NCBI GenBank assembly: GCA_002721705.1
Contig: PBLJ01000043.1
Coordinates: forward strand, 43,647 to 107,646
Length of the DNA: 64,000 nt
Reading direction: 5' to 3'
Source: Opitutia bacterium
GTDB lineage: Bacteria > Verrucomicrobiota > Verrucomicrobiia > Opitutales > Seribacteraceae
The stretch's first letter is position 1. Each line of letters begins with the position of its first letter. The position numbers and the translations under genes were made by a program. Below are positions 42,234 through 52,120 of the stretch, one piece after another. The notes under the pieces were generated by a model. It had not been told where the DNA came from, made no database searches, and saw only the letters and a program-made list of their open reading frames with translations.

Positions 42234-44058
42234 AAAGTTTAGTTGTAGGTAAAAGTGTAGGAGGATTTAAGCTTTGAGCGCGCAGTTGCCCGAGTTCGGA
42301 CTGTAATGCCTTGGCTTGATCGAGATTATTGGGGTTTTGGTTGGCTAGCTGGTCGGTCAATTCATTTTCCTTACGACGCAGGAAACTTGCGAAGAGGACG
42401 CTCAAACATTCGTTGGCGGAGTCCAAAGGTTCGGGGAATCGTGAACCTTCCGCATTGATCTCGACCACGCATTTTCGTTCCTCCTCTGAAAAGTCCAGAG
42501 AATCCAACTGATCTTTTTCCCATATGCCCGCTTGAAGTTCGTTTAGGATGCGAGTAAGAACAAACCCTTCTACGCTACCAGTATTAATCCACTCTAAATC
42601 AATGACTTGCGATAAGGAAACCGCTATTTCCTCATAATGCAAAACATGGAATAAAAGGTCATATTCCACAGTTGTCAACTTTTGCGAGTGATTTTCAGCG
42701 GATTTTGGCTCTTCTTTCAATATAGGCTTTCGTCGTATTCGCTTGGATCGAAAGACTCGAAAATCTTGTTTTGCCGCATCTTCGCTCACTTGGAGCAGAA
42801 TGCTGGCTTTCCTCAAATAACCTTCCTGAACGGCGATGGAAGAGCATGGGTAGAGGATCTCGAAAACCTTTCCCAGCACTGCTCCTTTTCGATCCGGACT
42901 TGGATTGGCATCGCCATCGAGGAGCGCCTCGATGGCAAAGGACATGGCGTCCTTGGCGGTTTTCCTCAAGGTATCCAATGCATCGGTTCCTTCGGCAGCG
43001 AGCAGGTCGTCCGGGTCCTGGCCTTGGGGGAGTTGAAGAACCGTGACCTCTAGCCCCGCCTCCATGGCGATGGGCAGAATGCGCAGGGCGGCGCTGCGAC
43101 CGGCTTTGTCGCCGTCGAACAAAATCTCGATGCTTTCGGCTTGGTGTCTGGACATTAATCTTGCCTGCATCTCGGTGAAGGCTGTTCCTTGCGGAGCCAC
43201 CGTCGCCTTGGCTCCTACTTCCCAACATCTCATGGCGTCCAGTTGTCCTTCCACCAGGAGAAGGCTCTTTCGCTCGTTCACGTGGCGACGAGCCTTGTCC
43301 AAGTTGAAGAGCAAGTTGCTTTTGCGAAAGATGGGGGTTTCGGCGGAATTGACGTATTTGGCTTCGCGGGCCGGATCATTTTCGGGCGTCACTTCAAGTT
43401 GGCGAGCGGTAAAGGCCACGATTCGACTTTGCGTATCGTGGATCGGAATCATCAGCCGCCCTCGGAATCGCTCTTTTCCTCCCGAAAAGAAAAGTTCCGA
43501 GGCTTTCAAGGCTTCGCGGGAATAGTCCGAGGAGGCAAGAGCTTTGCCCAATCCACCTCGAGGAGGGGCGAATCCCACCTCGAATTCCTCTGCCGTTTCA
43601 AGTGAGAAATTGCGTTGTTTGGTCCAAAAATCGCGGATGTAAGCGCCTTCTTCGTCATCGGCCAGGAATCGTTCCCGGTACCAGTTGGAGGCCTCCTCGT
43701 GAATGCGGAAAAGCTCGGCCCTGACGGAGGAAGCTTGAATGGCGTCCTTGGATGAACCTCTTTCGTATTGCACGGGGTAATTGAATGCTCGAGCGAGGGT
43801 TTCGACCGCCTCGATGAAGGTGAGGTTTTCGACCAATTCAACGAATCGTATGGCATCGCCTCCCGTGTCGGTACTGAAGCACTTGAAGCTGTTCCGTTCG
43901 GGATTAACGAAGAAGGATGGCGTCTTTTCTTGGCTGAATGGGCTGAGGCCCTTCCAGCTTTTGCCAGCCCGCTTGAGTTGAACGTGGGGGGATACCACGT
44001 CGAGTATGGACACTCGATCCTTCAGGTCACTCAGGTAATTGTCCTTGAATCTTGGCAT
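42124..44058 (-). CDS. dnaG: DNA primase
   Basis: [70 protein letters not shown] and [15 protein letters not shown] (Toprim). Confidence 0.95.
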   Translation of the reverse strand: MPRFKDNYLSDLKDRVSILDVVSPHVQLKRAGKSWKGLSPFSQEKTPSFFVNPERNSFKCFSTDTGGDAIRFVELVENLTFIEAVETLARAFNYPVQYERGSSKDAIQASSVRAELFRIHEEASNWYRERFLADDEEGAYIRDFWTKQRNFSLETAEEFEVGFAPPRGGLGKALASSDYSREALKASELFFSGGKERFRGRLMIPIHDTQSRIVAFTARQLEVTPENDPAREAKYVNSAETPIFRKSNLLFNLDKARRHVNERKSLLLVEGQLDAMRCWEVGAKATVAPQGTAFTEMQARLMSRHQAESIEILFDGDKAGRSAALRILPIAMEAGLEVTVLQLPQGQDPDDLLAAEGTDALDTLRKTAKDAMSFAIEALLDGDANPSPDRKGAVLGKVFEILYPCSSIAVQEGYLRKASILLQVSEDAAKQDFRVFRSKRIRRKPILKEEPKSAENHSQKLTTVEYDLLFHVLHYEEIAVSLSQVIDLEWINTGSVEGFVLTRILNELQAGIWEKDQLDSLDFSEEERKCVVEINAEGSRFPEPLDSANECLSVLFASFLRRKENELTDQLANQNPNNLDQAKALQSELGQLRAQSLNPPTLLPTTKLYGHDQDQYEEQTETGDEEAGNRKEEAAQTGVVFGFE

Positions 44059-44063
44059 GGCAT

Positions 44064-45614
44064 TCAGGGATTTCCCAAGGCGGCTAATTCACGTTGGATC
44101 GTTTCTCGCCGCGGCTCGTTCAAGGGCGCCATTTGAAGGAACTGTCTATAGAGAACACTGGCCGCGTTGTAGTTCTTCTCGGAATGGTAGTGCTCGGCCT
44201 TGAGCAAGATCAAGTCGAGGGATTCAGGGAAGTCTTGGCTGGCTCGCTCGAGTTTTTGGATGAATCTTTGCGGGGTCAAGATGGGAGGGCGCGCAGTTTG
44301 GAGATAGAATAGGCGTATCTCGAGATTCTGCGGGGCCAGTCTGACTGCTTCCCGTCCCACTACTTCCGCTTCCTTGGCTTCATCGGCCAACAAATGAGTC
44401 CGGGAAAGTAGATGTCGCGCTTTTGCGTTGTCCGGTTCCGAATTGATGACGTCCATCAGAACCTCTTTGGCTAGCGTGAAGTTGCCGTCGTTTATCGCTT
44501 GTCTGGCTTCCGCCAAATTATCGGTCGGCGGAGGGCGGAGGAAAATGTCGGCCACGGAGGTGTTGTCGTCATCCGACGACTCTTCGTGGCCCGTTGCATT
44601 CGTCTCCGAATCGTTGGAAGAATTCGCCGTGGTGGCACTGTCCTCTTCGGTTGCCTCATCGATTCCAAGGGGCGTGGCTTCCACTTCGACTGGAGAATGT
44701 TTCCCAGGCCTGAAGGGCTTCTCTTTTGTGGTTTCACCGATTAGCTGAAACAATTTTTCCACCGTTTGGTTTTCCCAATCGATGCGTTGGGCGGCGAAAG
44801 TGGGGCCATATATGTCCGCAAGTAGGTTTTTCACTCTCCCGGCAAGAGGTGATTCATCCATGGCGCCGGGGAATTCCTTGTTGAGCTTTTGGGCCATGCG
44901 TTCGGCATCATGCACGTTGTTTTCCTCGAGATCAATGTCCAGCAGTTCCAGCAAGGCAGGAGCCGCTTGGTCGCTATTCCGATCGGATGCGACTTCTTTG
45001 AGCAACTTCTTTGCGTTGTTGATGAATCCCTTGTTGCGATGCAGGCTGGCCACCATGATTTTTTCGCTTGGGGTTGGGTGCCAATGTTTCTTGTACGTCT
45101 CGATGGCTTGCGATTCCAGTTCTTGGCGCGTTGCCTTGAGTTCCGCCTTTCGAGCTCTTTTCACGAGCAAGTGGAAGAGTTTGCGCCATCCATTTTCGTT
45201 GGCTGGCTCGAGTTGCTTGAATTTGGCGTATAACCGCGTGGCTTCTTTGTCGTCGCCGGCCAGTTCCCGGCACTCGCCGGCCTTGAGCAAATAAGCAGGA
45301 TCTCCTGCTTTTAGTTCCGCGGCTTGCAGGTACCATCTTGCGGCTTGGGCGTATTCCTTGTTGGAGGTACAGGCCAATCCCAAAAGATCGATCACTTCCA
45401 CGCTATCTGGATGTGTTCGGTTCAATGCCTCCAATTCGGTGATCGCCTCTTCGTTTTGGCCGTCAATGATTTTCAATCTTGCGCTCTCCAAGTGGTCGCC
45501 TTTTATGCTCTTTCCATCCACGGAATCCTCGCCTTCGTTGGAGCAACTTCCAGCGACCAGGACGAAAGACGCCATGGGGACGACAAGAAGAAATAACCGA
45601 CGCAAGAGTGCCAT
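44064..45614 (-). CDS. TPR-repeat lipoprotein
   Basis: Lipobox-like VAGSC; TPR-like ARLKIIDGQNEEAITELEALNRTHPDSVEVIDLLGLA; Ser/Asn/Asp/Glu-rich linker. Confidence 0.85.
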   Translation of the reverse strand: MALLRRLFLLVVPMASFVLVAGSCSNEGEDSVDGKSIKGDHLESARLKIIDGQNEEAITELEALNRTHPDSVEVIDLLGLACTSNKEYAQAARWYLQAAELKAGDPAYLLKAGECRELAGDDKEATRLYAKFKQLEPANENGWRKLFHLLVKRARKAELKATRQELESQAIETYKKHWHPTPSEKIMVASLHRNKGFINNAKKLLKEVASDRNSDQAAPALLELLDIDLEENNVHDAERMAQKLNKEFPGAMDESPLAGRVKNLLADIYGPTFAAQRIDWENQTVEKLFQLIGETTKEKPFRPGKHSPVEVEATPLGIDEATEEDSATTANSSNDSETNATGHEESSDDDNTSVADIFLRPPPTDNLAEARQAINDGNFTLAKEVLMDVINSEPDNAKARHLLSRTHLLADEAKEAEVVGREAVRLAPQNLEIRLFYLQTARPPILTPQRFIQKLERASQDFPESLDLILLKAEHYHSEKNYNAASVLYRQFLQMAPLNEPRRETIQRELAALGNP

Positions 45615-46695
45615 GTCTCGATATTCACTTGGGTTCCTTGCACGTCAAGTTGTTTGGCTATTTAATCAAACCCTTAGGGTTTGCAGCATGCTTTCATTAT
45701 GCTTTGCCACGACGGTTCATGCACGAGCAGCAGAGCCCGAGGGGCCGCTTCAAAAGCCACTTGCAACTTGGAAGACCGATTTGACGTCGTTTGATCGGGT
45801 GGCCTACCGTTTGGCTCTTTTGCGTTTGGTGGAAAACTACGAGAAGCATGCAACGGCCACTGTTTCCCCTAAGCATTTCGACACCATTGGGTTGAAAGTT
45901 CAGACTGCAAACGCCCCGGGTTTGGCCACTCCGCGCGCCTTGGTCGACGCCGCCATAGACCTGTTGCGTACTCGTGGTTTTCACCTGAAAGACCTGTTCA
46001 TCCTGGACGCCCAAAGCCACAACTTGCGATCAGCAGGCTTTTTGCCACCCCTCAGCAAGGGTGGATCCAAATATCGCGGCGTGGAGGTAAAGGCCTTGGA
46101 CGAGGGGAGTTTTTTCCGTTCCGAATGGTACCATGAAAGTCCCTTGCCTCCTTCTTCTGGGCATGTCGTAAGGGTCAAGATGGCTTTTCCCAACGATTGG
46201 GAGGCTCAAATACGCGAAGGGCGTCGCAGTTACCTGCCAACCCCCTTGTTGCTGGGCAAGGTGGGCTGGATCAATTTACCCGTGGCCAAGGACAGCGCCT
46301 CCCTTGGGGTAGAGGCGGCCGTGGCCAATGCCAGCCTGTGGAACGTAGGGAACAACCGACGTTTCTTGAGTCGTAAGTCGACTGCCCCGGCCGCCGCCAT
46401 CGAGATTTTGGCGGTGCCCGAATTGTGGGAAAGACATCTTTTCTCCGTCCTGAGCTTGGAGAAATTTCAGTGCGCCGGGGGACGTAACTTTCACGCTGGC
46501 TACGTCAAATCGAGAAAAAGCCTCTTTCTTTCCGCCAATCCCATTGCAATCGATGCCGTCGCTTTCGAAGTTTTGCGCGTAGAACGCGCCAAGCTGGAGC
46601 TTCTTCCTCGATCCAGAGATCAATTGCTCTTTCAGTATGCCCGCTCGCTCAAGTTGGGGGATGCCCGCGAGGCAAAGATAGCCTCGCTTCCTTGA
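45613..46695 (+). CDS. DUF362-like exported protein
   Basis: Signal peptide ending HARA-AEP; IGLKVQTANAPGLATPRALVDAAIDLLRTRG, GWINLPVAKDSASLGVEAAVANASL. Confidence 0.7.
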   Translation: MSRYSLGFLARQVVWLFNQTLRVCSMLSLCFATTVHARAAEPEGPLQKPLATWKTDLTSFDRVAYRLALLRLVENYEKHATATVSPKHFDTIGLKVQTANAPGLATPRALVDAAIDLLRTRGFHLKDLFILDAQSHNLRSAGFLPPLSKGGSKYRGVEVKALDEGSFFRSEWYHESPLPPSSGHVVRVKMAFPNDWEAQIREGRRSYLPTPLLLGKVGWINLPVAKDSASLGVEAAVANASLWNVGNNRRFLSRKSTAPAAAIEILAVPELWERHLFSVLSLEKFQCAGGRNFHAGYVKSRKSLFLSANPIAIDAVAFEVLRVERAKLELLPRSRDQLLFQYARSLKLGDAREAKIASLP

Positions 46696-46702
46696 CCTGG
46701 AT

Positions 46703-47518
46703 TCAGCTGTCGAAGATCGACCGCAGGTAGGCCAGACTCTGGTTGGCTATGGTCTCGGGATCCGGCGAATAGTCAAACACCTCGACCGATACGTAGCCTG
46801 TGTAATCGATTTCCTCGAGAGCAGTGGCAATGGGTTCGAACTTCACTTCGCCGAAGCCGGGTCCGCGCAGATTGGGGTCGTTGGCATGGAAATGAGCGAG
46901 GTGATCCTTGCTCTCTGAAATGATCTCGGGAATATCCTTTTCCTCGTCGCTCATCGCCTTGACGTCGAGATGGAGGCGAAAGGCGGGGTGGTCCACTTGC
47001 TTGATGAGGCGGACGGTCTCAGCCGCGGTATTAAGGAAGTTGGTTTCTCTACGGCCGAGTGGTTCCATTGCGATGGTTACGCCCAAGTCGCCGGCAATCT
47101 CAGCTACTTGACGGAGGGCGTCGGCCGCGCGCTTGGCGGCGTCCTTGTAGTCCCAATCGGGTTCCAAATCGCGTTGCTTCGGGCTTCCCCATACCATGAC
47201 GTCGCCTCCCATGGCGGCGCAGAGGCGAGCCAAGTGGCAGGCAAAATCGGTAGTTTCCTGACGGAGGGCATCGTTGTCGGTGGTGAGGTGCAGGCCCTCT
47301 GGCTTGACCAGCAGCCAGTGCAGGCCGACTAAGTCAAGCCCGGCGGCCCGGGCGGTTTGTCCGTGGACGGCGGCCTCCTTTTCGGTCAGTTTCCGTGGGT
47401 CGGTCTTCAAGGTGAAGGGAGCCACTTCTATGCCATCGTATCCGGTGTCGGCGACGTGGGCGCAGGTGCGGGCGAAATCCCAGCCTTGGTAGGTCTCGTT
47501 GCATATGGCGAATTTCAT
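46703..47518 (-). CDS. sugar phosphate isomerase/epimerase (xylose-isomerase-like TIM barrel)
   Basis: GYDGIEVAPF, AGLDLVGLHWLLVKPEGLHL, VTIAMEPLGRRETNFL, LHLDVKAMS, HFHANDPNLRGPGFGEVKF, GYVSVEVFDY. Confidence 0.92.
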   Translation of the reverse strand: MKFAICNETYQGWDFARTCAHVADTGYDGIEVAPFTLKTDPRKLTEKEAAVHGQTARAAGLDLVGLHWLLVKPEGLHLTTDNDALRQETTDFACHLARLCAAMGGDVMVWGSPKQRDLEPDWDYKDAAKRAADALRQVAEIAGDLGVTIAMEPLGRRETNFLNTAAETVRLIKQVDHPAFRLHLDVKAMSDEEKDIPEIISESKDHLAHFHANDPNLRGPGFGEVKFEPIATALEEIDYTGYVSVEVFDYSPDPETIANQSLAYLRSIFDS

Positions 47519-47609
47519 CGCCGACAGATTCAACCTCCTTCCGCGAAAACGCCAAGCACATTTCGTCTTTCTCCTTTTCTTTGTCCTCTCTGAGTACTTG
47601 AATGTCGGC

Positions 47610-48848
47610 ATGTTGCACAACGCCCTGTTTGTCTTTTGTCTGCTGTTGGCCGCACCTGTCGTGGCCGCCGACTGGCCGCAATGGCTGGGTCCCAACCGCG
47701 ACGGGCATGCCGATGACAAGATCGTAGCCCCCGCCGGCGATGGTGACTTCAAGGAGCTTTGGAAATATACCGTCGGAGTTGGCTGGGCCACCCCCGTGAT
47801 CTCGGACGGTCGGCTCATCATTCACCACCGGGTGGGAGCCGATGAGCGCATCGACTGCCTCGACTCCAAGACTGGCGAGCTGTTGTGGAAGCGCTCCTTC
47901 GTCTCCAATTACCGGGACCGCTTCGGAATGGAGGAAGGGCCCCGTTCCACCCCCACCATCGCAGATGGCAAAGTATTCACCCACGGTCCACAAGGACTGC
48001 TGTCATGCCACGACCTCAAAACCGGCAAGCCGGTCTGGACGGTGGATCTGGCCAAGCGCTTCGGTTCGCCGCAAGGATTTTTCGGGCGCTGTTCCTCGCC
48101 TCTTGTTCTAGGCAAGCGGGTTATCGTGGACGTCGGGGGACGCATCGACGGCAAGGACGCCGGGGTGGCCGCCTTCGACCTGAACAGCGGCAAGCTGGCC
48201 TGGTCCTCGACAAAGGAGACCAATGACTACTCTTCGCCCCAAGGAATGCAGGTAGGGAAGCGTTCCTGCGCCTTGTTCTTCACCCGCGGAGGGTTCACCG
48301 GGGTGGATGCCCAAACCGGACGTCCCTTGTTCTTCGAGGCCTTTCGCTCACCCATCGATGCCTCCGTCAACGCCGCCACCCCGATGGTGATTGGCGACCA
48401 AGTATTCCTGACCTCCTGCTACGACGTAGGGGCTGCCGTCTGGCGCCTCGCCGAAGGCAATGGCGGGGGGTCCCCCAAGTTGCTCTGGAAGAAGGGTGGG
48501 GCGCTCGACGCCCACTACGCCACCCCCGTCCACCGAGACGGTTTTCTCTATGGCTTTCACGGCCGTCAGGAACGCGGCCCCGAGCTGCGCTGCGTCGACT
48601 TGAGCGACGGCACCGTCAAATGGACCTCCGGGCGCATGGCGGCCGGTTCCCTGCTTTGCTCCGACGACAAGTTGGTCGTGGTGACCGAGGACGGCGAACT
48701 CCTGTTGGTGGAGGCCTCGCCCAAAGCCTACAAGGTGCTCCATCGTCAGCAAGTTGTGGGCTTCGGGGCCCGGGCCGCTCCCTCCATTGCCAATGGATTC
48801 CTCTATGTGCGCGACAAGCGCCGACTGTCCTGCTTTTCCCTGAAGTAA
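47610..48848 (+). CDS. PQQ-like beta-propeller repeat protein
   Basis: Signal peptide; ADWPQWLGPNRDGHA; CLDSKTGELLWKRSF; CHDLKTGKPVWTVDL; AFDLNSGKLAWSS. Confidence 0.93.
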   Translation: MLHNALFVFCLLLAAPVVAADWPQWLGPNRDGHADDKIVAPAGDGDFKELWKYTVGVGWATPVISDGRLIIHHRVGADERIDCLDSKTGELLWKRSFVSNYRDRFGMEEGPRSTPTIADGKVFTHGPQGLLSCHDLKTGKPVWTVDLAKRFGSPQGFFGRCSSPLVLGKRVIVDVGGRIDGKDAGVAAFDLNSGKLAWSSTKETNDYSSPQGMQVGKRSCALFFTRGGFTGVDAQTGRPLFFEAFRSPIDASVNAATPMVIGDQVFLTSCYDVGAAVWRLAEGNGGGSPKLLWKKGGALDAHYATPVHRDGFLYGFHGRQERGPELRCVDLSDGTVKWTSGRMAAGSLLCSDDKLVVVTEDGELLLVEASPKAYKVLHRQQVVGFGARAAPSIANGFLYVRDKRRLSCFSLK

Positions 48849-48857
48849 GGCGGGTCC

Positions 48858-49820
48858 TTAGTTGGGCCGGTTCACCACGTTGGTCGGCTGGCCCTCGAGG
48901 AATTTTTGGAGGTTCAGCACCGAGATCGCCATCAAGCGTTCACGCGATGCCTTCGTGGCCCACGCCAAGTGCGGTGTGATGAAACAGTTCTTCGCCCCGA
49001 TGAGCGGGTTGTCTGGGGCGGGCGGTTCGCTCGACAATACGTCGAGCCCGGCTCCCGCCAATTGACCCGCCTCCAAGGCGGCGGCGAGGGCGGCTTCGTC
49101 GACCAACGGACCACGCCCCGTGTTGATCAGAAAAGCGGTCGGCTTCATGGAGGCGAGGGTCTCCGTGTTGACCACTTGGTCGGTTTCCTCGGTCAGCGGG
49201 CAATGCAAGGTGAGCACGTCGCTTTCCCTGAACAGGGTGTCACGGTCGACTACACGCACTTCGCCCTCGATGCTATTTTGCAAGGAACGACTGTGAGCGA
49301 TCACCTCCATGCCGAAGGCTTTCCCCAATTGGGCCACAGCCCGGCCGATCGCCCCATAGCCCAGTATGCCGAGGGTCATGCCCTCCAGCTCGACCAAGGG
49401 ATGATCCCAAAAGCAAAAGTCGGGACAGTCCGACCAGCGGCCCTGCTTGACCGCGTTGGCATGGTCTCCCACCCGCTGTGTGAAATGCAGGACATGAGCG
49501 AAGACCGCTTGAGCAACCGAGGCCGACCCGTAGTTGGCCGCATTGGTCACCGTCACGCCACAGGCATCGCACGCCTCCAGGTCCACGATATTGACTCCCG
49601 TCGCCGTCACGCCGACGTATCGCAACTGGGGCGAGGCCTCGATAGTTTCCTTGGACAAGACCGCCTTGTTGGTGATGACCACCTCCGCTCCCGCAATGCG
49701 CTCCGCCACTTGATCGACCGGCGTACGCTCGTGGACGATCACTTCGCCCAGTTCGCGGAAGCCGTCCCAGGACAAGTCACCGGGATTCAAGGTATGGCCA
49801 TCGAGTACGACGATTTTCAT
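48858..49820 (-). CDS. D-2-hydroxyacid dehydrogenase (glycerate dehydrogenase-like)
   Basis: LRYVGVTATGVNIVDLEA, MTLGILGYGAIGRAVAQLGKAFGMEVIAHS, LHCPLTEETDQVVNTETLASMKPTAFLINTGRGPLVDEAAL. Confidence 0.95.
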   Translation of the reverse strand: MKIVVLDGHTLNPGDLSWDGFRELGEVIVHERTPVDQVAERIAGAEVVITNKAVLSKETIEASPQLRYVGVTATGVNIVDLEACDACGVTVTNAANYGSASVAQAVFAHVLHFTQRVGDHANAVKQGRWSDCPDFCFWDHPLVELEGMTLGILGYGAIGRAVAQLGKAFGMEVIAHSRSLQNSIEGEVRVVDRDTLFRESDVLTLHCPLTEETDQVVNTETLASMKPTAFLINTGRGPLVDEAALAAALEAGQLAGAGLDVLSSEPPAPDNPLIGAKNCFITPHLAWATKASRERLMAISVLNLQKFLEGQPTNVVNRPN

Positions 49821-49988
49821 GAGGTGGGAGGTATGGAAAAGGGAAGGGGAGCATGAAAAGGATGACCCCGTGAAATGTCACGCATTTCCCACCTGTCCGT
49901 GATGGGATCGTAGCCACAAGGAAAGATTTACACCGGGCTTCAAATGCGGCCTGAATTTCAGTCAGCGGAGGCTGCTTCCGGACTGAAC

Positions 49989-51137
49989 TTACTCGGGTGG
50001 AGGTTCGATTTCGACGGCGAACCCCGTTCGGTCTCCGATCCATCTCCACCTTTTTCCTTTTTCCCAATATTCCTCGCGATTCTGCCTCAAACGCCGGGTA
50101 GGGGATCCCTTCGTGATCATGGCGATTTTCTTTCCGAATTCGGTGGCAGGTTGCACGGTCATTGGTTTTTGGTGAAGGAAGGCGTCCCTGCGGAGGCGGT
50201 CGAATTCGCCGAAGGTGATTTTTCGGGTGATTGCCTCCCCATCTCTATGCCTGACGATTTTGCCTTCTTTCAGCATGACGATGTTGAAGTGCTGATTTTC
50301 ATTCTTTCTCAGGCCTCCGGCAAGTGGACCGTATTGATCAAATGCGGGTTTTCTTCCGGAGAAAACGTGAGCTCTTAGAAGAGCCATTTCCTTTCTCTCT
50401 TTTTGTACAGGGTCAGGAAGTGGTGGAATGTTCAGCTTCTTCAAAATCTCTTGCGCGGCCACGGACCCCTGTCGAGCTTGCTCCCTTATGACCTCGACTC
50501 CACCTAGTAACTCGATCGCCCAGATTGCTTCCTCGGAAGCGCCTTCCCAGGCGATTTTCTCGAGTTCTTCTTTTTCTGCCTGGGTAAGTGAGGCATAGGA
50601 CTTCAACTTATAGGAAGCCGCTGCGCTTTGATCGGGCAAAAAGTATATAGTGTGATTGAGCGCGGCTTGCACTTGGACTGGGCTGGTTTTCGGATTAAAG
50701 GCGCCGAGAAGATGAACGACCTTTTTGTTGCCTATGCGAGAAGTGGAATGAGGGAAAAAGGAAAGGATGGGTCTGCTGGGAGAGATTTCATTAAAGGGTT
50801 TACCTAACCCGTCAGAGAAAGACACCTGGAGAAATACTACCCGGTTATCAAACCAGAGGCTGTCCGGAATGGGCTTCATCTTGTCTCCTCCCAACACGGT
50901 GGAATAGACGCCGTTTGCGACTCCCAAGGCTATGGAGGATGCGGGATCGTCCGAATGCGACCAAATAGTGGTTCCCTTGACGTCCAAGATACTGAAACGG
51001 AAGTACCCCGATCCATCGTGGTTTGCTTCGGCACCAGTCAGTTTTCCGGAATAAGCAACCTTAGCGGCTGACAGCTCGGGGCGCTCCCACGCAAAGAGGG
51101 ACAGAAAGAGAAGCACGAGCCAGCGCGACCGAACCAT
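49989..51137 (-). CDS. hypothetical exported protein
   Basis: Signal peptide MVRSRWLVLLFLSLFAWERPELSA; intact ORF; no recognised domain. Confidence 0.65.
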   Translation of the reverse strand: MVRSRWLVLLFLSLFAWERPELSAAKVAYSGKLTGAEANHDGSGYFRFSILDVKGTTIWSHSDDPASSIALGVANGVYSTVLGGDKMKPIPDSLWFDNRVVFLQVSFSDGLGKPFNEISPSRPILSFFPHSTSRIGNKKVVHLLGAFNPKTSPVQVQAALNHTIYFLPDQSAAASYKLKSYASLTQAEKEELEKIAWEGASEEAIWAIELLGGVEVIREQARQGSVAAQEILKKLNIPPLPDPVQKERKEMALLRAHVFSGRKPAFDQYGPLAGGLRKNENQHFNIVMLKEGKIVRHRDGEAITRKITFGEFDRLRRDAFLHQKPMTVQPATEFGKKIAMITKGSPTRRLRQNREEYWEKGKRWRWIGDRTGFAVEIEPPPE

Positions 51138-51431
51138 TCTCCCGAGTTGGCCTTCGCTGTGCAGGCTAACGGGTTTTTCGAGGAATCGAAGAGGTTTTAC
51201 GAGGAGTCGTGGACTCATGAGGTAAAAGATTTACTTTCGTGCAAGCTAACCAAGATTTCAAGGAGAGAGTAAGCACTTTCAGCAATATGTTTTTTGCGGA
51301 ACCGAGTTAATTGGCAAGGGAGTTCATGGCCGGAAACAAAATTTGGTTTGCAAACACCGCTGGCGCTTTGTCCCCCAACTCTTCAAAACCTCGAACTTGC
51401 CATTTGCCCGGCAAGCCCTAACGTAAGTTGC

Positions 51432-52064
51432 GTGAAAAAATCCTTCTCGGCTTATACGATGATCTTGGCGTTGCTTGCATTTGCAAGTTGCGGGGAAGAT
51501 TCAAGCAGTGAGAACACTAAAACGGTGAGCGAGGCGGGTCGGGAGGAACCTCGCAAGATTCGTAAGTCCACGAAGGACAAAGAAGATCTAAATCCTGTGG
51601 ATTCGCCTGACAATGCTGGTAACCAAGTGGATGAAACGATTCGTCCCCCATTGCCCCCCGAGGTGGTTCCGCCTGAGGGCAGGTACGCTGAATATTTCAA
51701 CCAGTCTTTGGAATTCACGGACTTGCATCCCGGCAGATGGAGCCAAAATGAGGATATTGAGGAGCCTGCCTTGCTTTTTTCGGCTGCTGGAGCCGAAGCC
51801 ACGATTTTGTTTCATGGTCGAGACCAAAGACCGTTCACTGGATGGGTGAAGGCATGGCACTCCAATGATGGCTTGGCTGTACTTTGTCGCTTCAAGAATG
51901 GGGCTAGGCACGGGGAGATGTTGCAATGGTACCCGAACGGTAAATTGCGGGCTCAAGGATTCTATGCAGATGGCAAGCCGGAAGATACTTGGTATTTTTG
52001 GGATGAGGAGGGCAACGAGACCGATTCCAAGAAATTTGAAAACGGACTTCGGGTGGATCCGTGA
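51432..52064 (+). CDS. putative lipoprotein with MORN/YwqK-like repeats
   Basis: GTG start; lipobox LLAFASC; GARHGEMLQWYPNGKLRAQGFYADGKPEDTWYFWDEEGNE. Confidence 0.75.
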   Translation: MKKSFSAYTMILALLAFASCGEDSSSENTKTVSEAGREEPRKIRKSTKDKEDLNPVDSPDNAGNQVDETIRPPLPPEVVPPEGRYAEYFNQSLEFTDLHPGRWSQNEDIEEPALLFSAAGAEATILFHGRDQRPFTGWVKAWHSNDGLAVLCRFKNGARHGEMLQWYPNGKLRAQGFYADGKPEDTWYFWDEEGNETDSKKFENGLRVDP

Positions 52065-52120
52065 AGAGGCAAGCCCGTAGGGGTTTTTTCCGCATCAAGT
52101 AAAGCAAGGATAAACGCAAA

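Noticed and set aside
46703-47821. 372-aa version of the sugar isomerase ORF
   Set aside because: Upstream ~100 codons are antisense to the PQQ-like gene; the conserved start is at 47518.
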